Shown piece by piece: positions 23,899 to 32,348 of a DNA stretch of 54,467 nt. The stretch comes from Candidatus Eremiobacterota bacterium (lineage in GTDB: Bacteria; Vulcanimicrobiota; CADAWZ01; Ess09-12), in assembly GCA_031082125.1 (NCBI GenBank), contig JAVHLM010000040.1:1-54467 (forward strand), read 5' to 3'. The notes under the pieces were generated by a model. That model ran no database searches and was not told the DNA's origin. It saw only the letters and a list, made by a program, of their open reading frames with translations. Numbering within the stretch: the stretch's first letter is position 1; every line of letters begins with the position of its first letter. Position numbers and translations under genes: made by a program.

Positions 23899-25266
23899 GT
23901 GAGGGAGCCTTCCCCGGCTGAAGGACATGAGAGCTCCGGCAGGAGCTCTTTTTTTCAGAGACTGTGGACCTCCGCCGGCTCGGCAAGGACTGCAGTTTTT
24001 CTTCTCTGCATTCTCGCTTTCCTCTCTGCCCTGGGCACCCTGATACCGCAGAATGAGAGCGGTGAATTCTATGCCGGGAAGTACGGCATGCTCCCGGGAA
24101 GGCTTATCATAGCTTCCTCCCTGGACACCATGTATTATGCATGGTGGTTTCTGCTGCTCCTTGTGCTTGTGGCCATAAACCTCGTCGTATCCAACATGAA
24201 GCGCCTTGAGACCCTGCGCGGGCTCTCAAAAAAAAAGGGCGCAGCCGCACCAGGCAGGGCTTACTTCCTTAACTCACCTCTGGCGGTCAGGTTCACCGCC
24301 AAAGATGATGATGAAAAAATCAGGGCAGACCTGGAGCAGGCGCTCCGCCGCCTGGGATACAGGCTGAAGAGAGAACCCCGGGGCGATGAGGTCTGTTACC
24401 TTGCTGAAAAAGGCGCCCTGCGGCGCTGGGGCTCCCTCGTGACCCACACAGGCATTCTCATCGTCTTTCTGGGAGTCATCTACGGACACTGGCCCGGCAA
24501 TGGATTTTCAGGAACAGCCCATATGACGCCTCATGGGGAGGACTCGCTCTTTGAACTCACGCAGGCCGGGTTTTCCCTGAAAATGCTCGACACAGGATCA
24601 AAGAGCGACGAGAAGGGAAGGCCTCTTGATTATTTCAGCATCGTAGAGGTGCAGAAAGAGGGGAAAAAGGTCCTGGGCCATACCATCAGGGTCAATGATC
24701 CCCTGGAGTTCGAGGGAGTGAAGTTCTACCAGTCTGACTTCGGGGTCCTGGGATTTTACCTCGATGTTGAGGGACCCGACGGGGTGGCCCAAAACGTCCC
24801 AGTGCACCTCACCATGGAGGGCGCTCCCGACATGGACCTGCCCATCGAGGTGCCCGGTACGGACCTCTCCCTGTTTCTCCACCGGTATATTCCCGACGGA
24901 CAAGGAGCCGAAGTCTTCCTTTATGAGCACTTCGTGATGGATTCCTATAATAAATGGGTGGCAAAAGGATGGGTAAGCAAGGGGACTCCTCTCAGCTACA
25001 AGGGCTACAGGATATCCATGGGGAATCAGGTCTGCTACTCAGGCCTCCAGTACCGCAAGGACCCGGGAGTTCCCCTCGTCTGGGCAGGGTTCTTCCTCAT
25101 GATCCTGGGGCTTGCACTCTCTTTTTATGTGACAGAAAAGACCATCCATATCCTTGTTCTTCCAGGGGAAGGTGAGCACAGCATTCTTGCCGTGACTCAT
25201 TCCCCTGCCGATGAAGACTTTGACGAAGAGCTTTCCGCGTTGCGGAAGTCCTGGAAGGAGCACTGA
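23899..25266 (+). CDS. resB: Cytochrome c biogenesis protein ResB
   Basis: A 455-residue ResB/Ccs1 protein, half of the system II machinery that delivers haem and joins it to apocytochromes outside the cytoplasmic membrane. Visible are RTAVFLLCILAFLSALGTLIPQ (the family's first membrane helix and GTLIPQ), further helices near 80-100 and 175-195, a large periplasmic domain (about 200-390) and a last helix near 395-415. The GTG start at 23899 is the only upstream start in frame, five bases after the aldehyde dehydrogenase stop and with AGGAG two nt upstream. A perfect terminator hairpin lies inside its first codons (23930-23955). Directly followed by ccsA, and adjacent to two multiheme cytochrome genes. 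Confidence 0.88.
   Translation: MREPSPAEGHESSGRSSFFQRLWTSAGSARTAVFLLCILAFLSALGTLIPQNESGEFYAGKYGMLPGRLIIASSLDTMYYAWWFLLLLVLVAINLVVSNMKRLETLRGLSKKKGAAAPGRAYFLNSPLAVRFTAKDDDEKIRADLEQALRRLGYRLKREPRGDEVCYLAEKGALRRWGSLVTHTGILIVFLGVIYGHWPGNGFSGTAHMTPHGEDSLFELTQAGFSLKMLDTGSKSDEKGRPLDYFSIVEVQKEGKKVLGHTIRVNDPLEFEGVKFYQSDFGVLGFYLDVEGPDGVAQNVPVHLTMEGAPDMDLPIEVPGTDLSLFLHRYIPDGQGAEVFLYEHFVMDSYNKWVAKGWVSKGTPLSYKGYRISMGNQVCYSGLQYRKDPGVPLVWAGFFLMILGLALSFYVTEKTIHILVLPGEGEHSILAVTHSPADEDFDEELSALRKSWKEH
23930..23955 (+). terminator. Intrinsic terminator-like hairpin between aldehyde dehydrogenase and resB
   Basis: An 8-bp perfect stem (23930-23937 with 23942-23949), a 4-nt GGCA loop and a run of seven T (23949-23955) form a textbook intrinsic terminator. 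It starts 37 nt after the aldehyde dehydrogenase stop but lies within resB codons 11-19. Confidence 0.75.
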
Positions 25267-25270
25267 GCCT

Positions 25271-26119
25271 ATGCCGCAGAGCATTAAAATGCATCCACTT
25301 GAGCCCCTTTCGTTCCAGGCTTTCTTCGGGCTCTATTTTCTGAGCCTCGTGGCGTATCTCTTTTATGCCTTTACGAAAAGGGAATCAGCGGGAAAGGCGG
25401 CAACGGCGCTCCTCGTTCTGGGGCTTCTCGCCAACACGGTAAACCTGGTCGCGCGGGGCATCGAGGCCGGCAGGGTCCCCTTCGCCAACCTTTATGAATC
25501 CCTTCTCATCTTTATCTGGGGCATAGCCCTCTGCCTGCTGTGGTGCACCCTGCGATGGAGGATCCACCTTGCAGGCGCCCTGGTGATGCCCCTCGTGTTT
25601 GCCATGGCATGCTTCGCCCTCACGGTGGACTCGGAGATAGAGCCCCTCATGCCAGCCCTTCGCAGCAACTGGATCACTTACCATGTCGCCACTGCAATAG
25701 TCGCTTACGGGGCTTTTGCATACTCTTTTGCACTGGCGGTCATTTACCTCATCAGGGAGCATATGGAGAAAGACGGCAGCAGCAGTCCGCTCCTGGAGAG
25801 GCTCCCCGGGCTGGAGAAGCTTGACAGGCTCATTTACAAGGTTATTGCCTTCGGCTTCCCCTTCCTTGTGCTCCTCATCATTACAGGGGCCATCTGGGCG
25901 GAAAGGGCCTGGGGGCGGTACTGGTCCTGGGATCCCAAGGAAACGTGGTCCCTCATCACCATGTTCATCTATGCCGGCTTTCTCCACGCGCGGTTTTTTC
26001 TGAAATGGCGCGGGAGAACCACGGCATTATTTGCAATAATCGGCTTCGCGAGCGTGGTGTTCTGCTACCTGGGCGTGAATCTTCTCCTTCCCGGCCTCCA
26101 CAGCTATGGAAGAAGGTAA
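25271..26119 (+). CDS. ccsA: Cytochrome c assembly protein CcsA/ResC
   Basis: A 282-residue polytopic protein of the CcsA/CcmC/ResC family, the haem-channel half of the system II cytochrome c synthase. The haem-handling WWD-type motif reads WGRYWSWDPKETWSL near residues 215-229. About eight helices are visible, as is the family's typical ending NLLLPGLHSYG. The ATG at 25271 lies 4 nt after the resB stop, so the pair is one operon. A longer in-frame start (25211) would overlap resB and has no support. The gene ends 12 nt from the three-heme cytochrome gene on the other strand. The presence of system II is consistent with the 33 haem-binding sites encoded next door. Confidence 0.92.
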   Translation: MPQSIKMHPLEPLSFQAFFGLYFLSLVAYLFYAFTKRESAGKAATALLVLGLLANTVNLVARGIEAGRVPFANLYESLLIFIWGIALCLLWCTLRWRIHLAGALVMPLVFAMACFALTVDSEIEPLMPALRSNWITYHVATAIVAYGAFAYSFALAVIYLIREHMEKDGSSSPLLERLPGLEKLDRLIYKVIAFGFPFLVLLIITGAIWAERAWGRYWSWDPKETWSLITMFIYAGFLHARFFLKWRGRTTALFAIIGFASVVFCYLGVNLLLPGLHSYGRR

Positions 26120-26131
26120 GATCGCAGAGGA

Positions 26132-26485
26132 TCAGGATTTGGGCTGATGGCACCTCTTGCAGTCAGCCTCAGCCTTTACTGAAAAGCATCTTTCGCCGTT
26201 ATGGCATTTCCCGCAGTGCTCGCCGGTGTTTATGGTGTCGTTGGTCATCCCCGAGGTGCCCTGCTTCATCTGGAAAATGCCGATGTGGCAGTCCTTGCAG
26301 AGCAGTCTCTGCTCCGTCGCGTGGGTTGAATGCCTGTATATCACATCGCCCGCCGTAGGGCATTTGTAGGTGAGATCGACAAGGCCGCTTGCATGTATCA
26401 TTGATATGAGGGCCAGTGCAGCGAGGCCCGTCATTGCCGCGACAAGAAAAACAGCCCGTAATTTCGCCTTTTCGCCCTTTTTCAT
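26132..26485 (-). CDS. Triheme c7-type cytochrome
   Basis: A 117-residue protein with an N-terminal signal or anchor (about 14-34) and three haem-binding CxxCH motifs (CKDCH, CGKCH, CKRCH). Single histidines before them are ready to act as distal ligands (YRHSTHATEQ). The short size and CHNGERCF spacing match c7-type triheme domains that are often found in cytochrome wires. It would sit in the periplasm, or be held to the membrane by an uncut signal. GAGGGGGCGG stands before the ATG. It is the last gene of the minus-strand run, 101 nt after the 30-heme cytochrome, and likely exchanges electrons with it. Confidence 0.88.
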   Translation of the reverse strand: MKKGEKAKLRAVFLVAAMTGLAALALISMIHASGLVDLTYKCPTAGDVIYRHSTHATEQRLLCKDCHIGIFQMKQGTSGMTNDTINTGEHCGKCHNGERCFSVKAEADCKRCHQPKS

Positions 26486-26586
26486 TTCCCGCCCCCTCTT
26501 TTGAATTTATGCTCCCGGGCATGCCTTGCGACATCTCGTGAGCAATGAATCAATATATCTTCTTACCCGGTATGATATTACTTTAT

Positions 26587-28656
26587 TCATTTAATTTTTG
26601 ATTTTTCCTCCGGATGGCACTTTCTGCATTCTCCGGCATCATGGCAGGCCTTGCACAGATCCTTCCTCTTGAGGGCGTCCTGCTTGTGAAGCCTTAATTT
26701 CCACTCCTCCTTGTGGTTGGAAGGCGGCATGGCCTGGTGGCATTTCAGGCATTCCTCCCGCGTGTGACACTTGATGCAGCTCGAAGACTTTTCCCTGGAT
26801 TCCTTCCCATGATCCATGCCGTAATTCTTCGCATGGGGCAGCTCAATGCCTCCGTGGCAAGTTTTACAGGCGCTCTGCCTCCCTGTCGCGGTATGGCACA
26901 GGGCGCACTGCGATTCCCTTCCCTTGGAGCTCTTATGCTCTTTCTTCCACATTTTGCCTTTATGGGACGGGGGGGTCACACTCCTGTGGCAGGCGACGCA
27001 TTCCTCCTTTTTGTGGCAGCGCAGGCACATGGTCTCCTTTTTCGTGTAGGCGGCCTTGTGATCAATGCCCCAGTTCCCTGGATGCGGCAGGGCAAGGCCA
27101 TGGCAGCGGTCGCAGGCTTCCCTGGCGTGGCATTTGAAGCAGTTCTCCTTTCCCGCCATTAACGCCGCCCCGTGGCTTTTCTCCCAGCTCCTTCCATGGG
27201 ATGAAGGCTTTTTGGACCTGTGGCACGACGCACATTCCTTTTCAGTGTGGCAGCGCAGGCAGAATCCCTCGCCGGTCCGTGAGCGGTGGGTGGCCATCCA
27301 CTGCCCGCTGTGCGGCATTGAGAGGGTATGACACTGGTCACAGGAGGAGTCACTGTCGTGGCAGAGCCTGCATGCTTTCCTGTCCTGTTGCGCTGCTCCA
27401 CCGTGCTTTTCAGTCCACGCATCATTGTGAGTTGATGGCCTGCTGGTCTTGTGGCATTTCACGCAGAAATCCTGCTTATGGCAGAGAGAGCACTGGGCGT
27501 TCTTCTTCGCCCCCTCTTTCTTATGCTTTCCCATCCACCCCTTTTCCCCATGGGAGACCGGAACTGAGTGCTCGTGGCATTTCACGCAGTAGCTCTCTTC
27601 ATGGCAGCTCTTGCACCGGCCCGGGTGCTGCCTGGCCTCGGCGGCGTGTTTTGCCTCATAGCCCGTCTGGTGCTGTGCAAGCTTTGTGTGGCAGTCGTCG
27701 CAGAAATCCTGCTTATGGCATTCATCGCACTTTTTCCTCTTCTTCTCGGCATCACTGACATGGGTTCTCATCCAGTCTATGGGGTGCTGCCACTTCATGT
27801 CGTGGCAGGCATCGCAGAACTGCTTGTCATGGCATCTTTTGCATCGGCTCTCGTCCTTTTTCGCGTCCGCTATGTGGGGAGAGCTCTCAAAATCCCTGGA
27901 ATGGGGGAATATGCTTTTATGGCAGTTCGTGCAGTAGTCCTTGTGATGGCATCGCTTGCACGATTCCTCGCCAGATTCCTTGATATTGCGCTTGTGGTTC
28001 GTGACCCATTTCTCCTGGTATCCCCTTCGATCCCGCTCGATTTCTCCCACATGACAGACGCTGCACTTGTTGGAGGTTTTCTTGCCGTCATGGCAGGTGA
28101 TGCACGTGGCCATCGTGGGATTGTGCAGGAAATCGGAACCGGCGCCGTGGACGACGTTCTTGTGGCAGAACACGCATTTGACGCCCAGGGTGAGATGCTT
28201 TTTATGGGTGATCTTGAGAGAATGGTACTCCACGAGCTCGGGAGATTCTTTATGGCACTGCGTGCAGTTGACGTCGGGAACATGTCCCTTGATGTCCCCC
28301 GGTTTCACGCCTTTGAAGTGGACATATACCTGCTTGAGGCTTTTGGTCTTGTGAACCACAAGGTTCTTCGTGCCCGGTGAGATATGGCACTGGACGCACT
28401 GGAGATCCTTATGGGGAGAGTTCTTCCATGATTCATAGTAGATGCCCATTTCATGGCAGCTGAAGCAGAAGGTGGGGCTGCTGGTCTGCCGGACCGCCAG
28501 CAGGAAGGAGAGAACACCTGCAAGAGCGCCGAAAAGGACCAGCAGGAGGAGGAGCCTGAGGCTCACTGTCTTCCTGATGAAAGGGAGGGTGATTCCCCGC
28601 TTCCAGAGGCTCTCGCCCGGACCCGGGAGGATTTTCTTGCCGTTATCCTTGTCCAT
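26587..28656 (-). CDS. Membrane-anchored 30-heme c-type cytochrome, NapC/NrfH-like head with tandem diheme repeats
   Basis: A 689-residue protein containing 30 CxxCH haem motifs by direct count. A short basic cytoplasmic head and one membrane helix (about 33-55) are followed by four haems (C64, C87, C131, C161) in a NapC/NirT/NrfH-like quinol-oxidising arrangement (CFSCHEMG). The other 26 fall in residues about 181-683, mostly in a repeating unit of roughly 40 residues: CxxCH, 4-8 residues, CxxCH, a histidine/proline stretch, Trp or aromatic, His. The inferred role is passing electrons from membrane quinol, or from soluble partners, along a periplasmic chain. AGGAAG lies 4 nt before the ATG. 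Encoded after the AOR and MoaD-like genes and before a triheme cytochrome, all on one strand. Confidence 0.93.
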   Translation of the reverse strand: MDKDNGKKILPGPGESLWKRGITLPFIRKTVSLRLLLLLVLFGALAGVLSFLLAVRQTSSPTFCFSCHEMGIYYESWKNSPHKDLQCVQCHISPGTKNLVVHKTKSLKQVYVHFKGVKPGDIKGHVPDVNCTQCHKESPELVEYHSLKITHKKHLTLGVKCVFCHKNVVHGAGSDFLHNPTMATCITCHDGKKTSNKCSVCHVGEIERDRRGYQEKWVTNHKRNIKESGEESCKRCHHKDYCTNCHKSIFPHSRDFESSPHIADAKKDESRCKRCHDKQFCDACHDMKWQHPIDWMRTHVSDAEKKRKKCDECHKQDFCDDCHTKLAQHQTGYEAKHAAEARQHPGRCKSCHEESYCVKCHEHSVPVSHGEKGWMGKHKKEGAKKNAQCSLCHKQDFCVKCHKTSRPSTHNDAWTEKHGGAAQQDRKACRLCHDSDSSCDQCHTLSMPHSGQWMATHRSRTGEGFCLRCHTEKECASCHRSKKPSSHGRSWEKSHGAALMAGKENCFKCHAREACDRCHGLALPHPGNWGIDHKAAYTKKETMCLRCHKKEECVACHRSVTPPSHKGKMWKKEHKSSKGRESQCALCHTATGRQSACKTCHGGIELPHAKNYGMDHGKESREKSSSCIKCHTREECLKCHQAMPPSNHKEEWKLRLHKQDALKRKDLCKACHDAGECRKCHPEEKSKIK

Positions 28657-28726
28657 ATCGCTTCCTTTGACGGCAGCTCACATACCTTGTCTCAGCGGGA
28701 GGGCAGAAGAAAAGAAGCGATGGCAT

Positions 28727-28954
28727 CTATCCGCCGGAGATTGAAGGGATGACCTCCACCACGGAGCCTTCTTGTGGAACATGGGCGTAGTCAAATCTTT
28801 TCCCGTCAATCACCAGGGCCATTACATCGCCATGAGGAATGGCGAGCCTTTCCAGCACCTCTCCGAGAGACTCGCCGCCTGAAAGCTCCACCACCTCTTC
28901 CCTCTTTCCCCTGAAGTGCCTCAGATGTCCGTTAAGAATAAGGGTTATTTTCAT
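28727..28954 (-). CDS. MoaD/ThiS-family ubiquitin-like sulfur carrier
   Basis: A 75-residue beta-grasp protein that ends in GG, the thiocarboxylate-forming tail of MoaD and ThiS. MKITLILNGHLRHF and the VVEVIPSISGG ending fit the fold. MoaD supplies sulfur for the dithiolene of molybdopterin, which AOR needs as its tungsten ligand. The gene begins 9 nt after the AOR stop codon with AAGG upstream, so the two are almost certainly co-transcribed. Small MoaD-like genes often follow AOR genes, consistent with a dedicated pterin sulfur donor. Whether it serves tungstopterin specifically is inference. Confidence 0.85.
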   Translation of the reverse strand: MKITLILNGHLRHFRGKREEVVELSGGESLGEVLERLAIPHGDVMALVIDGKRFDYAHVPQEGSVVEVIPSISGG

Positions 28955-28963
28955 AGGTTACCT

Positions 28964-30850
28964 TCATGCCTTGCGGGTATGGCTTTCACACTGCTCCAGT
29001 CCCAGGTCCTTCAGGAGCTGCGGGGTGGGAATGCCGTCATCATCCCACCTCCTCAGGCGGTAATATTCCTCCAGGATGAGAGGCAGATCGGGGAGAACTC
29101 CGGCAGCCCGTCCCGACGGCCTGGGCTCTTTCTGAAGCCTCCGTGGGATGATATCGTCCTTTTTTGTGATTCCCAGCCTGTTGTTGAACAGTCTCTTGAG
29201 AGTGAAAATCCGCTCCCCGGTCTTCATCAGCTCGTCCTGCCCGACAGGCCATCCCGTCGAGAGGGAGAGCCACCGGGCAATCTGCGAGGGGCCCACCTGG
29301 GCCGTAAAAATAAACTTGCAGAGCCCCAGGGGGTTGAAGCAGGACATATAATTCTGCATCAGGTAGGCAACATGGCCCTTGCCTTCATTGATATGGGGAT
29401 CGGGCGGCGTGGCGAAGCCAAGATCGGGAAGGGGCACTCCTCTCCCGAGGAAGTAACTGAGCGCTTCCAGGTGACAGGCGCCGCGGTTCGCCGTGGCGTA
29501 ATTAGCAGCCATGCAGGTGAAGGCCCTGGGATCGTGGTAAGGGAATTCCTGTCCCTTGGTGTGAATGGCAAAATCCCCGGTGGCTCCCCCGAAATGGGCA
29601 GCGGCCTTCTTCACTCCCTCACCCAGCAGGCGGGCAAAAGCTCCTTCACGTAGCGCGATTCTGCGGGTAAGCTCCACAATGGCCTCTCCCCTCCCCCATT
29701 CCAGGGTAAGACCGTCGGCAGTGGTGCTGTTTATTATCCCTTTTTCATAAGCCTCCATGGCGAAGGCAATCATTGAGCTCGACGATATCGTATCCATACC
29801 GAGGCGGTTGCAGAGATCATTCGCAGCGATAATAACCTCGGGATTCTCATTCAACAGGTTTGATCCGAAGCCTGCAAGGGTCTCATACTCGGGCCCGTGG
29901 CCGTAAATTCCCTTGTAAGGCCCCTCCTTCACTTTCACAATCTTTGCGCACCTTATGGCGCATGAATAGCAGGTGGCGTGATGATCAAGAAGGGTTGGAA
30001 GATAAGCCTGCCCCGCGATTTTCTTTGCCCCTTCCACCCAGCTTCCAAGCTGCCAGTTCTTGATGGGAAGGTCTCCAAGGAACTCAATTGTCTCGACGCC
30101 GCCTGCGGTGCTCCAGTTGCGGAGTCCCTGGGCGTTCTTCACCATGAGGGGGACTTCAGCCTTGATAACCTTGAGCAGCTCTTCAGCATTCTCAGTCTCG
30201 ACAGGCTGCGAGCCCTTCAGCGCAATGGACTTGAGGTTCTTTGAGCCCATGACGGCTCCCATGCCGGAGCGCCCCATGGCTCTCGCGTGGATTCCGTCAA
30301 GCATTATGGAGGCAAAGGCCACACCGAGCTCCCCTGCCCTTCCTATGCTTGCGACTTTCGCATCACTCCGGGTTTCTTTTAAAATCTGGTCGGAGGCTTC
30401 AAAGGTGTCAAGTCCCCAGAGATGCTCCGCGCGGCGGATTTCAACGGCAGAATCGTTGATCCAGAGATAGACGGGGTGCGGCGCCTTACCCCTCACAAGG
30501 ATCCCGTCATACCCTGTAAAGGCAAGCTCTGCGCCCCATAGACCGCCGCTGCAGGACTCAGCCCAGATTCCCGTGAGGGGGGAGCGTGCACATGCGGTTA
30601 CGCGCGAAGAGGATGGGATCTTTGTACCGTTGAAGAGGCCTTTCATGAAGAGGAGCGGGCTTTCAGGCGCGAGGGGCTCAAGGGGCACCTTGTGCTCTTC
30701 AAAAAGGACTCTCACTCCCATGCCGCTTCCCGCCAGGAAGTCCCGGTACCACTGGAGGGGAATCTCAATCACCCTTGAAGTGAGAGAAGCAAGATTGACC
30801 TCCACGATCTTTCCATTGCAGAGAGAGCGTTTCCTGTTCACCTTGTCCAC
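28964..30850 (-). CDS. aor: Aldehyde:ferredoxin oxidoreductase (tungsten enzyme family)
   Basis: A 628-residue AOR-family protein, full length for the family. The 4Fe-4S cysteines are C294, C297 and C301 in CYSCAIRC plus C511 in NPLGLCKF, the classic AOR pattern. RSGMGAVMGSKNLKSIA and YGHGPEYETLAGFGSN are further family signatures, and the latter carries the EYET(L) residues near the pterin. AORs oxidise aldehydes to acids (or run in reverse) with ferredoxin as partner and use a tungsten bis-pterin site. It has a GTG start 25 nt after an aldehyde dehydrogenase gene. The nearby cytochrome genes suggest that electrons may go onward to haem proteins, which is unproved. No signal peptide, so it is probably cytoplasmic. 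Confidence 0.93.
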   Translation of the reverse strand: MDKVNRKRSLCNGKIVEVNLASLTSRVIEIPLQWYRDFLAGSGMGVRVLFEEHKVPLEPLAPESPLLFMKGLFNGTKIPSSSRVTACARSPLTGIWAESCSGGLWGAELAFTGYDGILVRGKAPHPVYLWINDSAVEIRRAEHLWGLDTFEASDQILKETRSDAKVASIGRAGELGVAFASIMLDGIHARAMGRSGMGAVMGSKNLKSIALKGSQPVETENAEELLKVIKAEVPLMVKNAQGLRNWSTAGGVETIEFLGDLPIKNWQLGSWVEGAKKIAGQAYLPTLLDHHATCYSCAIRCAKIVKVKEGPYKGIYGHGPEYETLAGFGSNLLNENPEVIIAANDLCNRLGMDTISSSSMIAFAMEAYEKGIINSTTADGLTLEWGRGEAIVELTRRIALREGAFARLLGEGVKKAAAHFGGATGDFAIHTKGQEFPYHDPRAFTCMAANYATANRGACHLEALSYFLGRGVPLPDLGFATPPDPHINEGKGHVAYLMQNYMSCFNPLGLCKFIFTAQVGPSQIARWLSLSTGWPVGQDELMKTGERIFTLKRLFNNRLGITKKDDIIPRRLQKEPRPSGRAAGVLPDLPLILEEYYRLRRWDDDGIPTPQLLKDLGLEQCESHTRKA

Positions 30851-30875
30851 CCCGCTTTCCTGGTTTCATTGAATC

Positions 30876-32330
30876 TTAATAGGGGTACCACCACTCCTTT
30901 GCTCTCATTTCAAAGTCCCAGTGCACGTGCTTGGTCTCCCTGAACTCCTCAATCCCCTCTTCACCGAGCTCCCTGCCGCCGCCCGTGGACTTCATCCCGC
31001 CGAAAGGCCCGGCATCATTGTCGCTGAGGGGATCGTTTATCCATATGGTGCCTGCCTTGACCTCCTCGAAGAACCTTTTCACCTTCCTGGCGTCATTGGT
31101 GTAAAGGCAGGCACCCAGGCCGTAGTCGGAGTCATTGGCAAGCTCTATGGCCTCGTCGAAGGTCTTGAAGGTCATTATGGGAGCAACGGGGCCAAAGGTC
31201 TCCTCTTTGACGATTCTCATGGTATGGTCCACCCTGGTGAGGACCGTGGGCTCAAGGAAATAGCCTTTCCTGAATTTTTTCGGGCGCTTCCCGCCGTGGA
31301 GGAGTGCTGCTCCCTGTGAGACTGCCTCCTGGATCTGATCCTCCACTTTTTTCCTGTAGCTCTCGCCTGCCATAGGGCCGATGTCAGTGGTGGGCTCCAT
31401 TCCCGGGCCGAGCCTCAGGGTTTTCGTAAACTCCACGAAGCGCTCGGTGAACTCCCTGGCTATTGACTTGTGCACATAGATCCTTTCCGTGGAAGTGCAG
31501 ACCTGGCCCGCATTCAGAAAAGCCGCCCATGCCACGCCCTTCGTGGCGACGGCGAGATCCGCGTCCTCGCAGACCACAAAGGGATCTTTTCCTCCCAGCT
31601 CCAGGTGGACTTTCTTGAACTCTTCCGCGGCGGTCCTCGCAATCTTTCTCCCCGCCTCGACGCTCCCCGTGAAGGCAACCATCCTGATGTCCCTGTGCCT
31701 GATGAGAGCCATTCCGAGCTTCTCGCCGCTTCCGGTGATTATATTGACCACACCGGGAGGAAGCGCACCGAAGGCCTTATGGAGGGCTATGGTGGAGAGC
31801 GGGGTGACGCTTGAAGGCTTTATCACGACGGTATTTCCTGCTGCAAGCGCAGGTGCCACTTTCCACGACGTGAGAAGCAGGGGATAATTCCAGGGAGCGA
31901 TGCAGGCAACCACGCCGTAAGGCTCCTTGATGACCAGGGAGAGCTGGGAAGGCTCAACGGGCGCAATCACGCGCCCCATATAATTTCTCCCTAACTCCGC
32001 ATAATAGTCAAAGCATGCAGCCACCCATGTGACTTCATCGACGTTCTCCCTGAAAGGCTTTCCGCCCTCAAGAGTGAGGATCCTCGCAAGATCTTCCTTC
32101 TGTTCCCGGAGCTTTGCAGCAATTTCGTGGAGCAGCTCAGCCTTCTGGACACCCGGGACCTTCCTCCATTGAGGAAAAGCTTTCTTCGCCGATTGCACCG
32201 CCCTGTCAAGCTCTTCAAGAGTGCCTGAAGGGACTGTGTCAATCACTTCCTCCGTGGCGGGGTTTTTCACTTCTATCCTGTTCTGTGCGGATCCCTTGAC
32301 CATTTTTCCTTCGATCCAGTGACCGTACAT
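30876..32330 (-). CDS. NAD(P)-dependent aldehyde dehydrogenase
   Basis: A 484-residue aldehyde dehydrogenase. The nucleophile is C278 in NAGQVCTSTERIYVH and the general base is in HLELGGKDPFVV. The N-terminal MYGHWIEGKMVKG and cofactor motif APWNYPLLL are typical of the succinate-semialdehyde/aldehyde dehydrogenase superfamily. A substrate such as a semialdehyde from the upstream aminotransferase or amine oxidase is suggested by context, not by sequence. It lies 18 nt after the amine oxidase gene and 25 nt before AOR, so one transcript would carry both an NAD-linked and a ferredoxin-linked aldehyde oxidiser. Confidence 0.88.
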   Translation of the reverse strand: MYGHWIEGKMVKGSAQNRIEVKNPATEEVIDTVPSGTLEELDRAVQSAKKAFPQWRKVPGVQKAELLHEIAAKLREQKEDLARILTLEGGKPFRENVDEVTWVAACFDYYAELGRNYMGRVIAPVEPSQLSLVIKEPYGVVACIAPWNYPLLLTSWKVAPALAAGNTVVIKPSSVTPLSTIALHKAFGALPPGVVNIITGSGEKLGMALIRHRDIRMVAFTGSVEAGRKIARTAAEEFKKVHLELGGKDPFVVCEDADLAVATKGVAWAAFLNAGQVCTSTERIYVHKSIAREFTERFVEFTKTLRLGPGMEPTTDIGPMAGESYRKKVEDQIQEAVSQGAALLHGGKRPKKFRKGYFLEPTVLTRVDHTMRIVKEETFGPVAPIMTFKTFDEAIELANDSDYGLGACLYTNDARKVKRFFEEVKAGTIWINDPLSDNDAGPFGGMKSTGGGRELGEEGIEEFRETKHVHWDFEMRAKEWWYPY

Positions 32331-32348
32331 GGGTGCCCTCCTTATCGG

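Noticed and set aside
27568-28380. 270-codon hydrophobic plus-strand frame inside the 30-heme cytochrome
   Set aside because: It is the antisense of repeated CxxCH codons, which read as hydrophobic residues on the other strand.
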